From: Zoogloea sp041914405
GTDB lineage: Bacteria > Pseudomonadota > Gammaproteobacteria > Burkholderiales > Rhodocyclaceae
DNA length: 64,000 nucleotides
Assembly: GCF_041914405.1 (NCBI RefSeq)
Contig: NZ_JAYSDK010000024.1
Location: forward strand, 19,661 to 83,660
Direction of reading: 5' to 3'
Under the pieces are notes generated by a model. It was not told the DNA's origin. It made no database searches and saw nothing but the letters and a program-made list of their open reading frames with translations. Below are positions 29,132 to 35,976 of this stretch, one piece after another (positions within the stretch are counted from its first letter, which is position 1; each line of letters begins with the position of its first letter). Position numbers and translations under genes: made by a program.

Positions 29132-30883
29132 GTGGCGACGCAAACCAGCCTGGACACTGTTCAAAAAGCATACATCGCATTTTACGGCCGCCCAGCCGAC
29201 TACGCAGGTCAGCAATATTGGGCCAGTGTCCTCGATCAGAACGGCGGCAACCTGGCCGCCATCATCGACGCTTTTGGCAACTCGGTGGAGTCGAATAACC
29301 TGTATGGCAACGCTAGCGCCAGCGACAAGATCACCAAGATCTACCAGCAGATGTTTAACCGCGCGCCGGATACCGCAGGTCTCAACTACTGGGCCGGGGA
29401 GGTCAGCAACGGCCACGTCACGCTGCAGGGCGCTGCGCTGGCCATCCTGAACGGCGCCACCAACTCGGACGCCGCGCTGATCAGCCAGAAGCTAACAGCA
29501 TGCAAGCAGTTCACCGACCAGTTGCACAGCACCAACACCGATCACCTCTACGACAGCAGCGCGCTGACGGCAACCCGCGACCTGCTCAGCAAGGTCACCG
29601 CCACCAGCAGCAGCACCGAAATCACCAACAGCATCAACAGCACGCTGGGCTCCATCTACAAGGGCATGGAGTACGACTACCAGAGTTTCTCGTACAACAA
29701 CACCGACGTACTGCTCGGCCAAGATGCCATATATCTGGGCAGCTACGCCTCCGTCACCCACTCCAATACCAACTACCAGAGCTCCTACGACGTCGGGATC
29801 GTCAAACTTGGCGCTGACATGAAGCCCGCCAAGTCGATCGACTTCGGCTCCACCGGCCTGAAGAACGAAACCCTGAGCGACCTGGTAGCCCTCAACGATG
29901 GCAAGGTGGTGGCTTATGGCACCTACAACTACAGCGACGCCTACCTCGCCACCTTCGACAGCAACCTGAACCTGCAGAAGGTTGTCACCCTCGGCGACCT
30001 CAACAGCTCCAGCACCTACGTAGATATCAATGGCGTCAAACAGCTGAGCAACGGCAACATCCTCGTCTATGGCCGCGAGAACGTCATCGGTGACAGCTAC
30101 GACGCCTTCGCCGTGGTGCTCGACAAGGACACCCTGACTGCCGTCAGCCAGCGTCGTTTCGACAATGCGACCTCCACCGGCAGCGACGAGAAGTTCATCA
30201 GTGCCACCCAGATGGGCAACGGCCAGATCGCCCTGCTCGGCTACAGCGGCGAAGTCGTCATTACCGACAGCAACCTGAATGTGCTGTCCAAGGGCACCAC
30301 CTCCATTTATGCCAATACCATCACCAGTCTTGGCGACCACACGCTGGCGGTGTGGAACGGTAACAACGCCTACATCTACGACAACACCCTGACCCCGCTG
30401 GCCACCCTGGACACCAACCTGCCCTACGGCACGCCGGTAGCGTTGGGCAACAACCATTTCGTCGTCAACAACGACAGCAGCCAGGTGTTCTTCACCATCG
30501 GCATGGACAGCACCGGCAAGAACCCGACCTTCACGGTCGACAAGCAGCTGGCAATCCAGAACCGCAGCGGCTACACGATCAGCACCGACGACGTGTCCGT
30601 CAAGGGCAACACCGTGGCCATGTACTCCGGCAGCGGCGATCATCTGTTCGTGTACGAATCCAACCAGGGCACCAACCCGAATATGGCCAACGACTTCCTG
30701 CTGTACGAGAAGACTGCCGCCTACACCGCCACGGTCATCAACAAGAGCACCGACTACTACTACCCCAAGGTCAGCGCCCTGAACTGGACCACCGGTGACG
30801 TTACGCTGGTAGGGACCACCACCGGCTTCTACGCAGACACTACTGACACCCTGTACACTCAGGTAAATCACACCAGCGTCTGA
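29132..30883 (+). CDS. DUF4214-domain secreted/surface protein with propeller-like body
   Basis: 583 residues from GTG 29132 (VATQTSLDTVQKAYIAFYGR). This start is chosen because AAAAAGGAAGA lies upstream and the N-terminus then aligns with MATQESLDLVQK of the S-layer-like protein at 38865. Residues 1-120 are a DUF4214 domain (FYGRPADYAGQQYWA, FNRAPDTAGLNYWAGEV). The rest, about 190-580, is Asn/Thr/Ser-rich with recurring beta-blade-like units (LGSYASVTH, VVAYGTYNYSDAYLATFD, ILVYGREN, QIALLGYSG) resembling a beta-propeller. There is no Sec signal, and DUF4214 proteins are usually exported by type I systems. A terminator follows directly, and codon choice is strongly C-ending, suggesting good expression. 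Confidence 0.8.
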   Translation: MATQTSLDTVQKAYIAFYGRPADYAGQQYWASVLDQNGGNLAAIIDAFGNSVESNNLYGNASASDKITKIYQQMFNRAPDTAGLNYWAGEVSNGHVTLQGAALAILNGATNSDAALISQKLTACKQFTDQLHSTNTDHLYDSSALTATRDLLSKVTATSSSTEITNSINSTLGSIYKGMEYDYQSFSYNNTDVLLGQDAIYLGSYASVTHSNTNYQSSYDVGIVKLGADMKPAKSIDFGSTGLKNETLSDLVALNDGKVVAYGTYNYSDAYLATFDSNLNLQKVVTLGDLNSSSTYVDINGVKQLSNGNILVYGRENVIGDSYDAFAVVLDKDTLTAVSQRRFDNATSTGSDEKFISATQMGNGQIALLGYSGEVVITDSNLNVLSKGTTSIYANTITSLGDHTLAVWNGNNAYIYDNTLTPLATLDTNLPYGTPVALGNNHFVVNNDSSQVFFTIGMDSTGKNPTFTVDKQLAIQNRSGYTISTDDVSVKGNTVAMYSGSGDHLFVYESNQGTNPNMANDFLLYEKTAAYTATVINKSTDYYYPKVSALNWTTGDVTLVGTTTGFYADTTDTLYTQVNHTSV

Positions 30884-30903
30884 CCTGCCTAGCGCCCCTT
30901 CCA

Positions 30904-30930
30904 ACGCCCGGGCAACCGGGCGTTTTTCTT
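30904..30930 (+). terminator. Rho-independent terminator
   Basis: ACGCCCGG, loop GCAA, CCGGGCGT, then TTTTCTTT, 21 bp after the stop of the DUF4214 gene. Confidence 0.9.
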
Positions 30931-31006
30931 TGCAGCGCCACGCTCGCTGCACTATGCCCTATAGTATTGCGTGCATCTCGCCAGATAAAAGAAACCAGAT
31001 AGAGAC

Positions 31007-31687
31007 ATGACCCTTTCCCAGGATGTCCTTAAACGCATCCCACTGCTATCTCAGGCATCCCCCGCCACCCTGGAAAGACTGTCCAAGGTGATGACGGTAC
31101 GCTCGTTTGCCCGCAGGGAAACCGTCGTCACGAAAGGCTCGAAAGGCGACGCACTGCTGTTCCTGCTGTTCGGCCAGCTGCAGGCAACCAGCGTCACCGC
31201 CGACGGCCGCGAAGTCGGCCTGAACCTGATCAGCCCCGGCGCCTTCTTTGGCGAACTCGCAGTCATCGACGGACTCCCGCGCTCCGCGTCCATCATCGCC
31301 CTCAGTCACTCGGAAGTCGCCTTTCTCCCCAAGGAACACGCGCTAGAACTGTTCTACCAAGAGCCCAGCGCCGCCGCGATGATGTTCGCCCACCTCGCCC
31401 GCAGCATCCGGCAACTGTCCGACATCCGCACCCTCCTCGGCATGCAGAACGCCTACCAGCGGGTCTACGCACTCCTCGCCAGCCTGACGCGCGTCTCCCC
31501 CGGCGGCCTGATCCAGATCGAAACCCTGCCCACCCAGCAGGAAATCGCCATCATGATCAACACCAGCCGCGAAACCGTCTCCCGAGCCCTCAACGAACTG
31601 CTATCACAAGGGATCGTCGAAAAGGACATGAGCCGCCTGATCATCCGCCAGCCGGACAAACTGGCTGAGATGGCTGGGCAGGGGTGA
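31007..31687 (+). CDS. CRP/FNR-family transcription regulator, probably cAMP-responsive
   Basis: 226 residues. The cyclic-nucleotide pocket FGEL (81-84) and PRSA (91-94) matches the CRP phosphate-binding cassette. There are no FNR-type N-terminal cysteines. The C-terminal winged helix has TQQEIAIMINTSRETVSRAL, whose Arg188, Glu189 and Arg193 correspond to the TGTGA-reading residues of E. coli CRP. It sits between two DUF4214 genes, and TGTGA-N6-TCACA-type sites lie upstream of two surface-protein genes nearby. A TATAGT at 30960 may be its -10. It is probably monocistronic. Confidence 0.9.
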   Translation: MTLSQDVLKRIPLLSQASPATLERLSKVMTVRSFARRETVVTKGSKGDALLFLLFGQLQATSVTADGREVGLNLISPGAFFGELAVIDGLPRSASIIALSHSEVAFLPKEHALELFYQEPSAAAMMFAHLARSIRQLSDIRTLLGMQNAYQRVYALLASLTRVSPGGLIQIETLPTQQEIAIMINTSRETVSRALNELLSQGIVEKDMSRLIIRQPDKLAEMAGQG

Positions 31688-31757
31688 TTGCGAGCAGCGC
31701 AGCCCCATAACAATTAGGCGAAATAAACGAGTCACATCTGACTCCTCGTCAGCGGGA

Positions 31758-31798
31758 CAAAAGAAAGCGCCCCGTCCGGCGGGAACCGGAAGGGGCGC
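31758..31798 (-). terminator. Second terminator downstream of RTX/DUF4214 gene
   Basis: GCGCCCCGTCCGG and CCGGAAGGGGCGC form a stem with a 2-nt internal mismatch and a 6-nt loop. On the minus strand it is followed by TTTCTTTT. It is a back-up terminator about 80 bp beyond the first, or the end of a small minus-strand transcript; it also marks the end of the convergent CRP gene. Confidence 0.65.
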
Positions 31799-31880
31799 GG
31801 TGTCGGCGTGACCTCGGCGGAGGTCGGCCACGAGGATGTTAAGGCGGTGAGCGGTCGGGGTGCGACGGCGTCGAGCGCAC

Positions 31881-31919
31881 AAAAAAGAGCCCCCACTGCC
31901 TTTTGGGCAGCAGGGGCTC
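31881..31919 (-). terminator. Rho-independent terminator of the RTX/DUF4214 gene
   Basis: On the minus strand a 14-15 bp stem (GAGCCCCTGCTGCCC pairing with GGCAGTGGGGGCTC) is followed by six T residues. Confidence 0.9.
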
Positions 31920-31921
31920 CG

Positions 31922-31956
31922 AGGTTCTCACCAGCACCGCCTACAGGGGTAGGCGG
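31922..31956 (-). other. 3'-UTR hairpin plus GGTGARARCCT motif, copy A
   Basis: Read on the minus strand, CCGCCTAC / GTAGGCGG (31956-31937) forms a stem with a 4-nt loop. GGTGAGAACCT (31932-31922) follows, then the terminator. The hairpin begins 16 bp past the stop codon. The same order and spacing occur after the S-layer-like gene at 35925-35961. Confidence 0.6.
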
Positions 31957-31971
31957 CGTCTCCGGGGAAAA

Positions 31972-33914
31972 TTAGGGGCCGACGACGATGCCGTCGACAC
32001 CCAAGGTGCCGACATCGGTACCCGCTACCCAAGGAGTCCCTATGATCTTGATCACGGTATCTCCCGCTTGGTAGGTATTGGCACCACCAGCTGACTCAAT
32101 GTAGACGTAGGTGTCACCATTGTTGGTGAATACATACGTGCCGTTGTTTACCGAATTCGCAGATGCGACCGCATCCAAAGTCTGAGCCAGTGTAGTCCCA
32201 GGGCCGAAGTCAGTTACAGAATCAAAGACCACACCGGTTGCATCTCCAACCTGTGCCGAAACACCCGTCAGGTCGATGAGATCCAGCGCACCTGCGTTGT
32301 CGCCACCCGCCGCACGGTAGTCGGTGATGGTGTCCATGTTTGCCAACGTGGAGTCACCAGTCGCAAACACGAACGTATCCACACCAGCACCACCAGTCAG
32401 CTGGTCGGCACCAGCACCACCGGCGATGGTGTTGGCATTCGCATCACCAATAATGGCAAGTGATCCGGTGAAGGATGAGAAATCCAAGCTACCAGTACCG
32501 TCCGCGTTTACGGTGATGAGATGGCTATTGGCGTCGAAACCGGTCAGGCCAATCAGGGTATGAGCATCAGTCGCGGTCTCGGTGGCATTCGCGCTCAGCT
32601 TGTAGGCCGTGGCGTTGGTGTAGCTGTGATGCGCCACCAGGTTGGCCGCCGTGTCCAGCACCGTGAAGGTGTGGCCATTGGCGTCAAACCCCGTGATGCC
32701 TTCCAGGGTCGTCGCATCGGTGGTCGACAGGTCGGTGGCATTCGCGCTCAGCTTGTAGGCCGTGGCGTCGGTGTAGCTGTGATGCGCCACCAGGTTGGCC
32801 GCCGTGTCCAGCACCGTGAAGGTGTGGCCATTGGCGTCAAACCCCGTGATGCCTTCCAGGGTCGTCGCATCGGTGGTCGACAGGTCGGTGGCATTCGCGC
32901 TCAGCTTGTAGGCCGTGGCGTCGGTGTAGCTGTGATGCGCCACCAGGTTGGCCGCTGTGNNNNNNNNNNNNNNNNNNNNNNNNNNNNNNNNNNNNNNNNN
33001 NNNNNNNNNNNNNNNNNNNNNNNNNNNNNNNNNNNNNNNNNNNNNNNNNNNNNNNNNNNTTCCAGGGTCGTCGCATCGGTGGTCGACAGGTCGGTGGCAT
33101 TCGCGCTCAGCTTGATGGTACTGCCGCCAGCTGAAGTGATGTTAGAAATTGCCACCGTCGTGGATGCTGTTACACCACCACGGACAAAAGTTGCTGTACC
33201 GTCAGATGCAACCGTAAAGGTGATGTCACCAGCCGCAGTACCACCAAACGCCAGCGTGCCCGCATTATTAGTCACCGTAAACGTCGGACTAGCCGTTCCC
33301 GCGACCGGATCGGTCAGGTAGGGCTCCATCACGTTCAAATCGCTCAGCACACCATTGCCAAGGTGGTTGGCAAAGATACCTGGGTTGGAGGTCGCGTCTT
33401 CCGTGGCATGCACATAGCCCGCAATTGTTCTGCTCGACGAACTCGTCGCATTGGGATCGCTGGTTACTTGCGACAAGAAGGTCCGCGCCACAGCCGCTGC
33501 GGTGTCACCCTCATACTGACGGACTTGGTTGGTGAAGTTGTTGGCTGCCGCCAGTTTGTTCTGGATCAACGGCGCATCCTGTCCGCTCGCACCCTTCAAC
33601 ACCTCCAGTGCAAGCATGCCCAGAGACAAACCATTCGATACGGCATTTACGTAGAAATCAAGGCCAGCAGGATCGGGAGCACGGTTCAAAACATGCTCAT
33701 AAATAGCCGTTACACGCGCTTGAATTGACCCCATTGGTCCGAACAACGCTTGCGATTCAGGAGAGTTGGCAAAGCCAGAAACAATCCGACTCGCATCTCC
33801 GCTCGCCGATTCAAACTGTTGGGCCCAGTAATTCAGGCCTGCGTAATCAGCCGGGCGCCCAAAATAGGCAATATAAAGCTGCTGAACTTCATTAACGTAA
33901 TCTTGTGCAGGCAC
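31972..33914 (-). CDS. DUF4214/RTX-type secreted protein with 51-residue tandem repeats (interrupted by assembly gap)
   Basis: Starts at GTG 33914 with AAGGA 8 bp upstream. Residues 1-125 form a DUF4214 domain (VQQLYIAYFGRPADYAGLNYW, LNRAPDPAGLDFYVNAV). An Ig-like or beta segment follows, then tandem 51-residue units (HHSYTDATAYKLSANATDL...) and an RTX-type calcium-binding segment (IAGGAGADQLTGGAGVDTF). The C-terminal end, TYVYIESAGGANTY, resembles that of the S-layer-like protein. The N run at 32960-33059 falls inside the repeats and shifts the apparent frame only because 100 is not a multiple of 3. True length is unknown. Type I secretion is inferred from the RTX motif; no exporter genes lie in the window. 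Confidence 0.8.
32581..33112. repeat. 153-bp tandem repeat array within RTX gene
   Basis: GGTGGCATTCGCGCTCAG recurs at 32581, 32734 and 32887 (exact 153-bp spacing) and again at 33093 beyond the gap. Units differ at only a few bases. A more diverged unit lies below 32580. Each unit encodes 51 residues. Confidence 0.95.
32960..33059. other. Assembly gap of 100 N
   Basis: Exactly 100 N within the near-identical 153-bp repeats, a conventional placeholder for unresolved sequence. With 100 N the repeat phase is off by 53 bp, so the real size differs (47 bp, 200 bp or further steps of 153). Confidence 0.97.
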
Positions 33915-33943
33915 CGAAACATCCTTATCCAGAACGGTTATAA

Positions 33944-33958
33944 AATCACCACGTGATT
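33944..33958. promoter_or_regulatory. Palindrome upstream of RTX/DUF4214 gene
   Basis: AATCAC-CAC-GTGATT is a perfect 6-bp inverted repeat with a 3-bp centre, 30 bp upstream of the GTG start at 33914. It is a candidate operator but does not match the CRP consensus. Confidence 0.4.
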
Positions 33959-34133
33959 GCCACCACCTTGTTACACCGTGAAGATGGTAACCGCATTAAA
34001 CCCCCACACCAAGCCTCAGTGTGCACTGCGCGCTTTCCAAGTTCAGGTCATCAAGAGGGTCTGAGCACCTGGCCGCAGCCTCCTCCCCAGCCTATCCCAA
34101 AGTCCAGCAGCACCGCAGGGCTTCTCTCCCCCA

Positions 34134-34155
34134 GTGGGGGCGAACTCATTCGCCC
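34134..34155. repeat. Solo left arm of the 67-bp palindromic repeat family
   Basis: GTGGGGGCGAACTC and the following eight bases match the 22-bp arm with one substitution. No right arm follows. Sequence between 33915 and here holds the RTX gene promoter region and no gene. Confidence 0.8.
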
Positions 34156-34196
34156 AAACACGCCAGGCCAAGCCAGGCACAAGGCTCACCGTGGAG

Positions 34197-34595
34197 GCGT
34201 ACGAACAGTTCGCCAGCCACGCCGCCGGAACATTCTTTCACGCCACAAAACCCTCTATTCATATGGTAAAAAGGTTTTTTCATATGAAAAAAGTGCTGCA
34301 TCACATGACAAAACCAGCGGGATACGCCACCCAATCCCTCAGCCATATGTCGAAAACGTTCAGCCACATGCCAGAACCATTCCGACACGTGACGCAGGCA
34401 TTCTGTCATGTGTCGGAATCATCCAGCGGCGTGTCGCACACTTTTTGTCATGTGAAAAAATCGGTTTGTGGCGTGACGCAGTGTTTTTTCCATATGACAA
34501 AACACGTTTGACAGATGGGAAAAACAGTTTTTCATGATGGGGAATCATTTTTTCAGGTGAAGAAACCATTCTTCCATATGAAAAACGGGAGTGTC
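34197..34595. repeat. 21-bp period minisatellite of about 19 degenerate units
   Basis: A core hexamer (CATATG, CACATG, CATGTG, CACGTG, GGCGTG or CACGCC) recurs every 21 bp without slippage. Positions are 34218, 34239, 34260, 34281, 34302, 34323, 34344, 34365, 34386, 34407, 34428, 34449, 34470, 34491, 34512, 34533, 34554 and 34575, with a weak first unit at 34197. The rough consensus is TTCCATATGACAAAACCNTTC. Because 21 is a multiple of 3, the plus frame from 34134 reads heptapeptides such as HMTKPAG, HMSKTFS and HMPEPFR up to a stop at 34509; units continue beyond it. Whether it is translated is unknown. Confidence 0.93.
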
Positions 34596-34621
34596 AGGAA
34601 TTTTGTGTTCGAGGCGAGTTT

Positions 34622-34653
34622 CGGGTGATCCCGGCCATGGCCGGGATCACCCG
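34622..34653. repeat. Perfect 32-bp palindrome
   Basis: A perfect inverted repeat with no spacer centred on CCATGG at 34637; the left half is CGGGTGATCCCGGCCA. There is no adjoining T-run. It lies between the minisatellite and the S-layer gene relic and may be a REP-type element or a recombination scar. Confidence 0.85.
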
Positions 34654-34654
34654 G

Positions 34655-34711
34655 CTTGCCGTCGCCTGCGCCCGTCGTAACGGAAGCGGCGGTCGCCAGG
34701 GAGGCAATACC
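34655..34711 (-). pseudogene. Relic of an S-layer-like gene
   Basis: 34655-34689 matches 37402-37436 of the S-layer-like gene with about one mismatch. 34692-34710 matches 37493-37511 with one mismatch, and the roughly 55 bp between the two blocks is missing. The minus-strand frame still reads TGIASLATAASVTTGAGDGK, beside ASVTTGAGDDK in the intact protein. It is too short to function. Confidence 0.8.
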
Positions 34712-35168
34712 AGTCCGAAGCACGCCGACATCAACATAACCCGAAAGGCATTCTTGAAGATGTACCGGAGCGGAGGACGTCCTCAAGCTACTGCGCTTCC
34801 TCCACCGTCTTAAGGTCGGGCGTCAGCAATGCTGAATGTGAAGTAGAGAGTTCAGTCTTGGCTGACCGATTTTCTCCACGCAGCGCCTAGAGCACACTTA
34901 AGAACTCCAATACGTCCAACCACAACGCCAAATGCTTTAGTTACATGCCAAAAACCTGAGCCATACACTTCAGGTAGTCCGCCACGCAGTGCATGTATTT
35001 CGTCATTCAGCACAATCATTTATTGGCGTTAAGCACGCCTTTTGTTATTAAAAATTGGATTACTCTATCGCGTAGTGCGATTTTTCATATAAAACCATTA
35101 GTCCACATGAGCAGAGCAATCTAGGCGACATCTACCCAGCCTTCGAGGCTTCTCTTGATGAAATAGAA
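34712..35168. other. Non-coding stretch with traces of further 21-bp repeats
   Basis: No gene is evident. From about 34942 to 35110, ACATGCC, CATACA, CACGCA, CATTCA, GGCGTT and CACATG-like cores recur at roughly 21-bp steps with some slippage, suggesting an eroded continuation of the minisatellite. It is AT-richer than the surrounding genes. Confidence 0.4.
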
Positions 35169-35759
35169 TTACTTTGTCTCCGCAGCATTTATCGCAATTG
35201 CAATACGTGACTCTTGAGATGCATTGGTTTCGACCCGGTGCTCAAGCCAATGCGGAAAGACGTACAGTTGTCCGGGCTTCGGTTGGCACCCAACGTCGTT
35301 TGAACAATTACAACCTGAACCTGGAAATGAGGTGAGCACGACCCCTGGCCGGGGATCGCGAAACACTATGCCTCCACTACCATCAGGAACGGTCAAGTAA
35401 AAGCAACCAGACAAAAGTGCGTTCGGATGGGCATGAAGCATATTGTGCCCCCCGGTGTCGTGCATATTTACCCAAGCTTGCAAGCCAAAACTAATGGCTT
35501 TAGTGGGCTTCATTTCGGTAATGGCATGCCTGAAACACTGAAGCGCAATGTCTCGCAAAGGGGCAAATATGGGCTGATCGAACAGCGTTGGCGCGCTATT
35601 CCATCCACTTCTGTTTGAGCGCCCTGCTGGCAAAGGCGCCTCGGCACGCCATGAACGAATAGCACGCTCCCATGCGGCAAAGTTTTCCGCCAACCCACCC
35701 AATTCAAATTGCCATATCCGCGTTACAAAAAGATCATTGGGAACTACTTGAATATTCAT
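35169..35759 (-). CDS. Putative 2OG-Fe(II) oxygenase (TIGR02466-like)
   Basis: 196 residues. QAWVNMHDTGGHNMLHAHPN contains candidate iron ligands, followed by LSGCFYLTVPDGSGGIVFRDP. GQLYVFPHWLEHRVETN supplies the distal His, and SRIAIAIN supplies the 2-oxoglutarate-binding Arg. This is the pattern of the TIGR02466 family of putative 2-oxoglutarate/Fe(II) dioxygenases, whose substrates are not established. It lies downstream of the S-layer-like gene on the same strand but beyond that gene's terminator, so it is probably transcribed separately. Hydroxylation of a neighbouring surface protein is possible but untested. Confidence 0.75.
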   Translation of the reverse strand: MNIQVVPNDLFVTRIWQFELGGLAENFAAWERAIRSWRAEAPLPAGRSNRSGWNSAPTLFDQPIFAPLRDIALQCFRHAITEMKPTKAISFGLQAWVNMHDTGGHNMLHAHPNALLSGCFYLTVPDGSGGIVFRDPRPGVVLTSFPGSGCNCSNDVGCQPKPGQLYVFPHWLEHRVETNASQESRIAIAINAAETK

Positions 35760-35884
35760 CGTGAGCCTTCCTGGTAGGCGCGTCTCCTGAGACGCCGAAC
35801 TTTTTCCGCCAGGCGACGGCGCCTTACCACGCTATTTCCAGATGGAGTTGCCTACAGCTATACCGTCATGCTGAAAAATACAAC

Positions 35885-35923
35885 TAAAAAACCCCCGACT
35901 CCTCGTGAGAGTCGGGGGTTTTA
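35885..35923 (-). terminator. Rho-independent terminator of the S-layer-like gene
   Basis: A perfect 12-bp stem (AACCCCCGACTC / GAGTCGGGGGTT) with a 7-nt loop, followed on the minus strand by a T-run of six. Confidence 0.95.
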
Positions 35924-35924
35924 C

Positions 35925-35961
35925 AGGCTTTCACCTTAAGCACCTACCAAAGGGCAGGTGC
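35925..35961 (-). other. 3'-UTR hairpin plus GGTGARARCCT motif, copy B
   Basis: On the minus strand a GCACCT / AGGTGC stem (35961-35940) is followed by GGTGAAAGCCT (35935-35925) and then the terminator. The hairpin starts 16 bp past the stop codon, exactly as in copy A at 31922-31956. Confidence 0.6.
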
Positions 35962-35976
35962 CAGTCTTTCAAGCGA

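Noticed and set aside
29492..30952. 486-codon minus-strand frame opposite the DUF4214 gene
   Set aside because: Mirror frame of C-ending codons with Val/Gly/Ala-rich low complexity; the plus frame has the recognisable domain, ribosome-binding site and terminator.
31604..31882. Minus-strand open frame of 92 codons between CRP and RTX genes
   Set aside because: It spans two terminator hairpins and overlaps the CRP gene end; no domain or start signal.
32901..33100. Frameshift or truncation of the RTX gene at the N run
   Set aside because: The apparent frame break comes from a conventional 100-N gap; both flanks carry the same repeat in a consistent protein frame.
33944..33958. Third CRP site upstream of the RTX gene
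   Set aside because: AATCAC-CAC-GTGATT has the wrong half-site and spacing for CRP; kept only as an unassigned palindrome.
34134..34511. Definite protein-coding gene of 125 codons over the minisatellite
   Set aside because: The frame begins at a GTG inside a repeat arm without a Shine-Dalgarno sequence, and the repeat continues past the stop. Recorded as a repeat with possible coding only.
34197..34595. CRISPR array
   Set aside because: Units are contiguous 21-bp degenerate repeats with no unique spacers of 30 or so bp and no cas genes in the window.
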